This document shows, piece by piece, positions 50,820 to 58,132 of a stretch of 64,000 bases of DNA. This stretch comes from Pedobacter sp. FW305-3-2-15-E-R2A2. Its GTDB lineage: Bacteria; Bacteroidota; Bacteroidia; Sphingobacteriales; Sphingobacteriaceae. Within the stretch, counting starts at the first letter, position 1; each line of letters starts with the position of its first letter. The position numbers and the translations under genes were made by a program. The DNA lies in contig NZ_CP151803.1 in assembly GCF_038446955.1 (NCBI RefSeq), positions 5,580,001-5,644,000 of the forward strand. The letters run 5' to 3'. Under the pieces are notes generated by a model, which saw only the letters and a program-made list of their open reading frames with translations, had not been told where the DNA came from and did no database searches.

Positions 50820-51752
50820 CTAGAGCTCCAGAACCTGTTTAAACCTGGCGATGTGAAAGCCATTGTTAAGTACCCTTTTTGTTTGCGGACTTTTTGGGTC
50901 CAGCAGGGGATTGGTATGGTTAAGGTGAATGAAATAGATTTTACTTTTCTCGGATTTAGGAAGCGATTCAAACAGCTTCATGCTTTCCACCACAAAAGGA
51001 TGCGGAATTTCTGAAATGGGTCTGTTGTTGATTTCCTTTGCATCATAAAAAGTCGCATCAATCAGCGCATAATCTACTTTCTTTATTTCCTCAACGATAC
51101 TTTTCTCCCATTTGGACCATTTGTCGATATCCGGAATAAACAATGCTTTTTTATGAGGTCCTTCAATCAGGTATCCAACGGTTTCAGAATATTCATCCCG
51201 ATGCGGCACCTTAAATGCCTTCACCTTTACATTGGGAGAAAGGATATTTTCCTTCCCTTCTTCGATAGCTTTGATCTGAATATTGTTCAGGCTAACCAAC
51301 TGGCTCCATGGCCCGCTGCTTTCCAGGAATTGCTTCATTTTCGGCATGGCATAAACCGGAACACTTTTAGCATTAAGCGCTTCCCTGCCCAGGTACATTA
51401 AGCCTGTATAATGACCAATATGCGCATGGGTAATGAAAATACCATCGGGAACCTCTTTACTACTAAATAAGGAAAAGTTCTTCAGGAGTTTTGTTTGCGC
51501 AGGAAAATCCGGTGTCGGATCAAACAGCCAGTTCAATTTATACTCCGGGTCAATCAGCCCCAGGGAAGCCACCATTCTGGTTTTATCCGGATTTTTAAAT
51601 AACTCTTTGCAGCAGGCCTTGATACAACCTATATGAGGAGATCCTCCATCCTGAACATTCCCCAATACGACCAACGAAGGCGCCTTTTGTTGTCCTTCTG
51701 CTTTAAAAAAGCTAATCAGGGCCAACAAAAGGACGGTACTTAATACTTTCAT
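50820..51752 (-). CDS. Exported PqqB-like metallo-beta-lactamase-fold hydrolase
   Basis: A 310-residue protein with a signal peptide (1-20). It starts LVVLGNVQDGGSPHIGCIKA with CC following, as in PqqB-like enzymes. The metal motif is THAHIGHYTG: the usual HxHxDH has Gly in place of Asp, and other His ligands appear in KVPHRDEYSETVGY and FIHLNHTNPLL. The Asp that helps catalysis in hydrolases is therefore absent, while metal binding can persist. Enzymatic role unknown; PQQ synthesis is unlikely because no pqq genes are near. It is 5 bases downstream of the S41 protease gene, so they are one transcript. Confidence 0.8.
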   Translation of the reverse strand: MKVLSTVLLLALISFFKAEGQQKAPSLVVLGNVQDGGSPHIGCIKACCKELFKNPDKTRMVASLGLIDPEYKLNWLFDPTPDFPAQTKLLKNFSLFSSKEVPDGIFITHAHIGHYTGLMYLGREALNAKSVPVYAMPKMKQFLESSGPWSQLVSLNNIQIKAIEEGKENILSPNVKVKAFKVPHRDEYSETVGYLIEGPHKKALFIPDIDKWSKWEKSIVEEIKKVDYALIDATFYDAKEINNRPISEIPHPFVVESMKLFESLPKSEKSKIYFIHLNHTNPLLDPKSPQTKRVLNNGFHIARFKQVLEL

Positions 51753-51757
51753 CCTGG

Positions 51758-53896
51758 CTACGCTTTTTTATTTGCAGCAGCAAGCCCCATGAAGTCGGCC
51801 ATTACTTTAACAGATTCATCTTCAATAAAATCAAAAGCATCATCTTTGGTTGCTTTATCTCCTTTTTTCAAGACCGGAAGACCTCTGAAAACCCTTAATT
51901 CATTTCTTCTGGTAAAGCTTTCTGCCTCTTGTTCATCACGCTCTTTTTTTAGCTTAGCTTCATTCAGGGTTACAGACCTTTCATTGTTTCGCTTTTTAGC
52001 ATCTGCGAGGTTTTGCTTGAAATACTTGAAATATAAAGATTCCGCCATGCGTTTTTCGCTTCTTTTGATCAGCTCTGCCTTGATGGCAGAAAGGTTGCTC
52101 AATGGCTGAAATCCGGCACTATTGATCACATCCCAGGATAAAGCAGAAGGCTGACTGCTTTCTCCGATTTTATCGGTCTGGTAACGGGAAGGAAACATCA
52201 CATCCGGGTTCACCCCTTTCAGCTGTGTACTGCTTCCGGTAATCCGGTAATATTTATCCATGGTCAGGTTGATCTGCCCTAAATTTATCGCTGCAGGGCT
52301 GATCTCTTTTTTCTGACTGGAATCGCCCATATGGATTAAAGTCGCCATCTTTTTCAGCACTTCAGGGTTTACCAGCCTGTTTAAGTCAATCACAGACTGA
52401 ACAGTTCCTTTACCATAAGTCTGACTTCCCATGACAATACCACGGTCATAATCCTGGATCACTCCTGTGAAAATTTCTGAAGAGGAAGCACTGGAACGGT
52501 CTACGATTACACCCAGTGGCCCGGTCCAGGAAAGTTCATTCCCACTTAAGGTTTCCACCCTGGTTTTACCGCTTAAATTCTTCACTTGAACGATGGGTCC
52601 TTTATCAATAAATAAACCAGCTAAAGAAACGGCCTCCAGTAAAGCTCCGCCCCCATTTCCGCGTAAATCCATCACAATCCCGTCTACCTTGTCCTGATTT
52701 TTTAAGGTATCGATCAGTAATTTCACGTCGCGGGTCGTACTTTTAAAATTCTTATCTCCCGCTCTTGCCGCTTCAAAATCAAGATAAAACGCAGGAACAT
52801 AGATCACGCCTACTTTATAGTCTTTGCCATTATTGCGGACAGTCTTCACGCTTTTCTGCGCAGACTGCGCCTGCTGAATTACTTTATCACGAAGCAATTC
52901 CACGATGACCGGTTCAGAAGACAACTCTCTTCCATCAGGAATGACTTTGAGGCGAACTTTTGTTCCTTTAGCCCCTTTAATTTTAGAAATACTGACATCT
53001 AACCTCCATCCTACAATGCTCTCAAAGGCTCCGTCTCCCTGAGCTACTGCCACGATCCGGTCGCCGGGACTTAGTTTCTTTCCTTTTGCTGCAGGGCCTC
53101 CGGGAACGATACTTACAATTTTAGGGACTTCATTCTCGATCATTAATATGGCTCCAATGCCTACAATTGAGCGCGACATTTCCTCATTAAACGCTTTCGC
53201 ATTGGAGGCGTTAAAATAATTTGTATGCGGGTCTAATGAAGCCGTCACAGCGTCCATCAGCATTTGAAAGACATCCTGATTGTTCACTTTTGCCACCTGA
53301 GATTTTAAATCCAGGTAGTTCTTGCTAACGGTTTCGATACTTTTAGCCGGTGCGGAACCTGCGAGGTTTAAATTAATGAGTTCATATTTGACCCTCTTCC
53401 TCCAGGTATCATTCAATTCCACTGCCGAAACAGGCCAGGCCAGCTTGGAACGGTCGTACACATAGGTGTCATTCTGACCGAAATTCATTTCTGTTTTCAG
53501 CTGAGTAACGGCATAATCAAGACGTTCGTTCAGTCTTTTGGCGTATAGGTTATAGATGTAAAAAGGAACCGTTAAATCTCCATTTTTAAAATCATCGTCC
53601 AGCTGATACCTGTATTTTTCAAAATCTTTGATATCTGAGCTCAGGAAGTAATTTTTCCCCTGATCTAAGGTCTTAATGTACTGATCTAAAATTATGGAAG
53701 ATATCGAGTCATTTACCTTTATCTTTTTATAATTGTAATTTTCAATCAGTGCCACGACTTCTTTGATAACGAATTGTTGCTGTATATCTGGTTTGATATT
53801 CTTTACTCCATCCACAACAGGTTGTGTTTTTGGTACAGCAGCCTGACAAGCGAGCACAGCCGTTGTGAAAAACACAAATGATAACCTTCCTAACAT
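51758..53896 (-). CDS. prc: Tail-specific (C-terminal processing) protease, S41A
   Basis: A 712-residue periplasmic protease started at MLGRLSFVFFTTAVLACQAA, which has a lipobox-like LAC; the longer frame adds 22 residues without a signal. A PDZ domain lies at about 235-330 (VPKIVSIVPGGPAAKGKKLS). The protease core is at about 330-560, with Ser in VDRSSASSSEIFTGVIQDYD and Lys in SQTYGKGTVQSVIDL, the S41 Ser-Lys pair. A C-terminal DUF3340-type helical region (about 560-700) completes the Prc layout. It trims periplasmic and envelope proteins. The catalytic residues are intact, and the following PqqB-like gene is coexpressed. Confidence 0.93.
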   Translation of the reverse strand: MLGRLSFVFFTTAVLACQAAVPKTQPVVDGVKNIKPDIQQQFVIKEVVALIENYNYKKIKVNDSISSIILDQYIKTLDQGKNYFLSSDIKDFEKYRYQLDDDFKNGDLTVPFYIYNLYAKRLNERLDYAVTQLKTEMNFGQNDTYVYDRSKLAWPVSAVELNDTWRKRVKYELINLNLAGSAPAKSIETVSKNYLDLKSQVAKVNNQDVFQMLMDAVTASLDPHTNYFNASNAKAFNEEMSRSIVGIGAILMIENEVPKIVSIVPGGPAAKGKKLSPGDRIVAVAQGDGAFESIVGWRLDVSISKIKGAKGTKVRLKVIPDGRELSSEPVIVELLRDKVIQQAQSAQKSVKTVRNNGKDYKVGVIYVPAFYLDFEAARAGDKNFKSTTRDVKLLIDTLKNQDKVDGIVMDLRGNGGGALLEAVSLAGLFIDKGPIVQVKNLSGKTRVETLSGNELSWTGPLGVIVDRSSASSSEIFTGVIQDYDRGIVMGSQTYGKGTVQSVIDLNRLVNPEVLKKMATLIHMGDSSQKKEISPAAINLGQINLTMDKYYRITGSSTQLKGVNPDVMFPSRYQTDKIGESSQPSALSWDVINSAGFQPLSNLSAIKAELIKRSEKRMAESLYFKYFKQNLADAKKRNNERSVTLNEAKLKKERDEQEAESFTRRNELRVFRGLPVLKKGDKATKDDAFDFIEDESVKVMADFMGLAAANKKA

Positions 53897-54044
53897 TTTC
53901 TTAAATAATTTAAAATTCAACTCTATTTTACTGATCTCAATACGTATCATTATATCTTTCAAATTCTATGCGAATACCCGGAACAAGGGATTTATTCTTA
54001 ATTTATCTCCTAATATACTAAAAAAGACGATCCCGATATTCCCG

Positions 54045-54602
54045 CTAATCTCTTGTATCAATAATTTTAGAGAGGTTCCCGGGTTGCGAGAATTGTTCCT
54101 GGTACATTTTTAAATTGCTTTTCAGGTTTCCTCTTGCGATGTGAATCCTGGTTTTCACCGTTCCAATGGGGATGTTCAGTTCTTTGGCAATTTCATGGTA
54201 TTTATAGCCTTCAAAATAACGGACAAAGGGATCATAATACTGGGGCTGTAAATTTTTCAATGCTTCATGAATATCATCCATAATGCACTTCCCCAATCCC
54301 AGGTTCTGCGTTGTCTTTATTCCTGAATGGAAAGAAATATCTGTCTGATCATCCAGGATCTTTTTAATCAGCTTCCTTTTTCGATAACTATTGAGAAAAG
54401 TATTTTTTAAGATCATGAAAAGCCAGGCCTTCAGGTTTGTTCCTTTCTTAAAGTTTTTGGCGTAGCGGAGGGCTTTCAGAAAAGTATCCTGAACAAGGTC
54501 ATCAGCATCTTCTACATTGTGGGTATAGGACATCGCAAATGACCATAAATTTTCTTTGTAACGACATAACTCGAAGTTAAAATCTGTGAAGGGTGTGTTC
54601 AT
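54045..54602 (-). CDS. ECF-type RNA polymerase sigma factor
   Basis: A 185-residue sigma-70 family factor. Region 2 has YTHNVEDADDLVQDTFLKAL and AKNFKKGTNLKAWLFMILKN; region 4 has PQYYDPFVRYFEGYKYHEIA and LNIPIGTVKTRIHIARGN. There is no adjacent anti-sigma gene, which many ECF factors have. It lies between the S41 protease and the signalling operon, on the same strand as both. The regulon cannot be read here. Confidence 0.93.
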   Translation of the reverse strand: MNTPFTDFNFELCRYKENLWSFAMSYTHNVEDADDLVQDTFLKALRYAKNFKKGTNLKAWLFMILKNTFLNSYRKRKLIKKILDDQTDISFHSGIKTTQNLGLGKCIMDDIHEALKNLQPQYYDPFVRYFEGYKYHEIAKELNIPIGTVKTRIHIARGNLKSNLKMYQEQFSQPGNLSKIIDTRD

Positions 54603-54770
54603 AAGGGAGTCAGTTTAATGCGATGATAAAACATCAAACCTTATGCCTCCAAGCCGTAACCAGCTAAATATCAGTATATATCCACAACTAAACACGTAAT
54701 AATTTTCCCGACTCCGTATTTATTCAAAAAACGATCCGGCAAGGGCTGTCAGATTGTCTTTAAAGCGGAA

Positions 54771-55421
54771 TTATTGAATCACACCGTTAAGGACGGCATA
54801 ACGTATCAGTGCAGCAGTATTGCGTGCCCCTGTTTTTTCAATCAGGCTTTGACGGTGTCCTTCGACCGTCCTTTTGCTGATAAACAGCTGTTCGGACATC
54901 TCATTATTCGTCAGTCCTTCTGCAATGAGGTGCAGCACTTCGATTTCCCGAAGGGAGAATTCTATGGCTGATTTAGTATCCGAAATGAAATGATACCCAT
55001 TGTGCAAAAGCTTGTCCAGCATGCGGATGGCGAGTTCTGAGCACAAATATTTTCCACCTGTGCCAACATGTTTTAAAGAAAAGATCAATTCATCCGCACT
55101 TACACTTTTAAGCAGGTATCCTGAGGCCCCTTCCATAAAAGCCTGGGTCACATATTTTTCGTTATCATGCATAGACAGCATCATGACATAGGTTTCCGGT
55201 TTAAGCAGTTTCATCTCTTTTAACAGCATAATCCCATCCATACCAGGCATGTTAATATCAGCCAGAATCACATCTACCTGTCGTCCGCTGGCGACGTACT
55301 CCAGCACCTCGACGCCGTTCACCGCCTCGGCAGCAATATTGATATCCTTGTCTGTTTCTAACAACATCCTGATCCCATTACGAACAATGTTGTGATCTTC
55401 TGCTAATAACACGTGTAACAT
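54771..55421 (-). CDS. NarL/FixJ family response regulator (copy A)
   Basis: A 216-residue regulator: receiver (about 1-120, Asp55 in VDVILADINMPGMDG, Lys in YLLKSVSADEL) and LuxR-type HTH (about 150-216, LREIEVLHLIAEGLTNNEMS, FISKRTVEGHRQSLIEKTGA). It closes the operon CheB-CheR-PAS / kinase / CheB on the minus strand, 97 bases after CheB, and is the likely partner of the HisKA_3 kinase. The regulator at 62388-63044 is a clear paralogue with the same C-terminal end AALIRYAVLNG. Confidence 0.93.
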   Translation of the reverse strand: MLHVLLAEDHNIVRNGIRMLLETDKDINIAAEAVNGVEVLEYVASGRQVDVILADINMPGMDGIMLLKEMKLLKPETYVMMLSMHDNEKYVTQAFMEGASGYLLKSVSADELIFSLKHVGTGGKYLCSELAIRMLDKLLHNGYHFISDTKSAIEFSLREIEVLHLIAEGLTNNEMSEQLFISKRTVEGHRQSLIEKTGARNTAALIRYAVLNGVIQ

Positions 55422-55518
55422 TCCAGCTAATTTAAATTGCCAATTGTATGTTTGAATAGATAAACGAGAGAGTTGATGTATAAGTTTTTAATATTCATCA
55501 TTTTATTTGATGTTTTAT

Positions 55519-56493
55519 CTATTTTTTTGATAAATCAATCAATATCCCTTTCAAACGGTCAATATGAATGCTCATTTGTGCTGTTCTTTCTGCTCTGGTT
55601 TCTTCATGGAGTACGGTCATGTTTGTCAACAGATTTTTGCGTTCTTCCATCATCCGAATGGCAATCCAGATGGATTCTTCCAGTCCTTTTGCCTGCTCTG
55701 TTTCCAATATTTTCTCCGTAAAGGAATGTCCGGTATAGCATCGGTACCGGGAGATCTCGTCACGTTCAACTTTCACAAGGACCCCGCCACATTCGGGACA
55801 GGTTAGCCAGGTTGGATGCCCTAGTTTCTTCAGGCCCTCCACATTGCTGCTCATTCTCAGGCTAATCTCTGCTTCGATTTGGATGTCTTCAGGAACCTCC
55901 CCAATGTTGCAGATTGATCTGGAGAATAAATCGGAAAGGATATACCCCATTTCATGAATAGAAACCTTATAATCAACAGTCATATTTTTCAATACACTTT
56001 GCGGCATGTCCGGGAAGTCGGCCTCTTTTGGGTCCTGCACCATACATTTACCTCCACTTCTTCTGATAGCAGACATACCTGAAGTCCCATCGTCCAGTAA
56101 ACCCGTCAATATAATTCCAGTCACACAGGAATCATAAGCCGCCGCTGCAGAACGAAAAAGTACATCTATCGACGGTCTCCAGTGGTTATCAAAGGCGCCT
56201 CTTTTTATACTGACTTTTCCTTTTTCCAGCATCATATGGTGGTCTGCCGGGGCCAGATAAATCCTACTGTTCTGAATTTCTTCCCCATCTGCGGGAATAA
56301 GGCATTTTATTGCAGTCTGTTTCTGAATTTGCCCTAGAATAATTTCTGTTAATGAGTTTCTGGAAATATGGATGACCACAAATATTGCAGCATCAAATTC
56401 CTTTTTAAAACCAGCTACGAGTTTAGAAACCGCAGCAATCCCACCTGCCGAAGCACCGATGGTGATGATGTTCCTTACGTCATTTTTAAGCAT
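55519..56493 (-). CDS. cheB: Stand-alone CheB methylesterase with zinc-ribbon-like tail
   Basis: A 324-residue protein without a receiver domain, started at MLKNDVRNIITIGASAGGIA; the longer frame overlaps the kinase gene. The esterase core (about 8-190) has the Ser of GASAGG, His of FVVIHISRNSLTEII, and Asp of ITGLLDDGTSG. The tail holds CPECGG and YRCYTGHSF (two Cys pairs plus His), a likely zinc ribbon, then a helical end. In receptor-less systems such proteins signal in stress responses rather than chemotaxis. It is 10 bases after the kinase stop and in one operon with a CheB-CheR fusion. Confidence 0.88.
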   Translation of the reverse strand: MLKNDVRNIITIGASAGGIAAVSKLVAGFKKEFDAAIFVVIHISRNSLTEIILGQIQKQTAIKCLIPADGEEIQNSRIYLAPADHHMMLEKGKVSIKRGAFDNHWRPSIDVLFRSAAAAYDSCVTGIILTGLLDDGTSGMSAIRRSGGKCMVQDPKEADFPDMPQSVLKNMTVDYKVSIHEMGYILSDLFSRSICNIGEVPEDIQIEAEISLRMSSNVEGLKKLGHPTWLTCPECGGVLVKVERDEISRYRCYTGHSFTEKILETEQAKGLEESIWIAIRMMEERKNLLTNMTVLHEETRAERTAQMSIHIDRLKGILIDLSKK

Positions 56494-56503
56494 AACACAA
56501 AGT

Positions 56504-58132
56504 TTAGTAGCCCGAAAGCTCCGACAATTCAGGATCATTTCTGAATTCAATCGCAATGCTGGTTCCCTTTGCTGAGGTCTGTAGGTCTATTTTCCCGTTT
56601 AAAAGAAAAATCCGGTTTTTGATACCACGAATTCCTGATCCCTGGGAGAGCGATTCTTCTACCTCTTTCTCAAAACCTGTCCCATTGTCGCTGATAACGA
56701 GCGTAGTTATTTCATCTTCTGTGCAGACCCTGATCTCTGCTTCTGTCGCGTTTGCATGTTTGATACAATTATTGATCAGTTCCTGAATCATTCTGAAAAC
56801 ATACAGCTGCACCTCAGGTTTCACGAGATCAGCCCTGCTGTTGATAATGGTTTTAATCCGAAACTGTGGGGTGCTTAATCGCTGTGCCATTTCCCGTACC
56901 CCTGCATTAAAGCCGAAATCCCTCAATACAGAAGGCGTCAATTCGTAAGACAGTTCCCTGGTTTCCCTGATCGCCTGGTCCAGCAACTTATTGACATTGG
57001 TAAACTCCCCTTTTAAATTTCTCGTGAGCTGTATATTCTGCAGGTTTAAACGGATTCCGTATAAGATCTGACAGACGCTGTCGTGCAATGCGCTGCTGAT
57101 CTTATAACGTTCCTTTTCCTGCGCGTTAAAAGTGGCTGATAAAACGAGTTTTTGTTTTTCTTTCTTTAGTGCTTCTGCTTCTCTGGCCAGCCTTTTATGC
57201 TCGGTAATGTCCAAAATGATTCCCGCGAAATAGTTATGCGTGGTTTCATTGTTTACTTCATGTCCCTTTGCAGAAATAATTTTCAGCTTTCCGCTTTTTG
57301 TAATGATGCGAAATTCCAGATCCAGGTCATTAAAGGTATTGACCATGTTCAGTAATTTATGCCTTACCTTTTCCTGATCATTGGGGTGGATCAATGCAAT
57401 CAGCCCTTTAATCGTTCCATCAAATTCCCAGGCATTCAGCTCCAGAATGGAATAACTGTAAGCATCGAGAAACACTTTATTGTTTCCAAGTTCCATCGTC
57501 CAGGTTCCTGTTCCGGAAGCCGTGAGTGTCATTTCTAACCGCTGACTCGTTTCAATGAGTTTTTGCTGCGCATTCCGGCTTTCTGAGATGTCAATCACCG
57601 TGACATAATATTTGCTCTTCCCGGTAAACATATCTGAAACAGCGATTCCTTCCATCCTGGTGTACAATTCCTGACCACCATTCAAAGAAACCAGGATCTC
57701 ACAGCTTTGCTTGCTGTCTTTTGATTGCATTCTGTGGAGGAAAGCATAGAAATTCTCCCAATCTTCAGGAGCTATAAAACTTTGAAAGCGCTTCTGGAGG
57801 ACATTTGATTTCGAAATGGCCAGCATGTCTGCGCCGGTTTGATTGGCCTCCTCGACCATCCCCAGGTGATCCAGAATGAAATAGCCCACAGGAGCCAGAT
57901 TAAAGAAACCTGCGAACTTAGACCTTTCGCTTTCCAGCATTTGGTAGGAAGCAGAAAGCTCGTCATTCTGCATCTCCAGCTCCAGTTGAAAGATCTGTAG
58001 TTCTCCAAGCAATACCTCGAGCTCCTGATCTGAGATCCTTTCTTCCGCAGAGATCTCCGGATCTTCAGACCTTTCTAATCTTGCCCTCAGCAATGAAATG
58101 ACTTTTTCCTTATGGATTTTCTTTTTGCTCAC
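56504..58132 (-). CDS. PAS-domain sensor histidine kinase (HisKA_3)
   Basis: A 542-residue cytosolic kinase (GTG start, overlapping the preceding gene by 23 bases). Helical N-terminus, PAS1 (about 60-180, AGFFNLAPVGYFILDHLGMV), PAS2 (about 195-310), then a dimerisation domain of HisKA_3 type with phospho-His350 in SSALHDSVCQILYGIRLNLQ, and a HATPase (about 430-530; QELINNCIKHANATEAEIRV, ISDNGTGF, GSGIRGIKNR). The NarX-like core pairs with NarL-type regulators, so the regulator at 54771-55421 in the same operon is the expected partner. No membrane segment, so it senses a cytosolic cue. Confidence 0.93.
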   Translation of the reverse strand: MSKKKIHKEKVISLLRARLERSEDPEISAEERISDQELEVLLGELQIFQLELEMQNDELSASYQMLESERSKFAGFFNLAPVGYFILDHLGMVEEANQTGADMLAISKSNVLQKRFQSFIAPEDWENFYAFLHRMQSKDSKQSCEILVSLNGGQELYTRMEGIAVSDMFTGKSKYYVTVIDISESRNAQQKLIETSQRLEMTLTASGTGTWTMELGNNKVFLDAYSYSILELNAWEFDGTIKGLIALIHPNDQEKVRHKLLNMVNTFNDLDLEFRIITKSGKLKIISAKGHEVNNETTHNYFAGIILDITEHKRLAREAEALKKEKQKLVLSATFNAQEKERYKISSALHDSVCQILYGIRLNLQNIQLTRNLKGEFTNVNKLLDQAIRETRELSYELTPSVLRDFGFNAGVREMAQRLSTPQFRIKTIINSRADLVKPEVQLYVFRMIQELINNCIKHANATEAEIRVCTEDEITTLVISDNGTGFEKEVEESLSQGSGIRGIKNRIFLLNGKIDLQTSAKGTSIAIEFRNDPELSELSGY

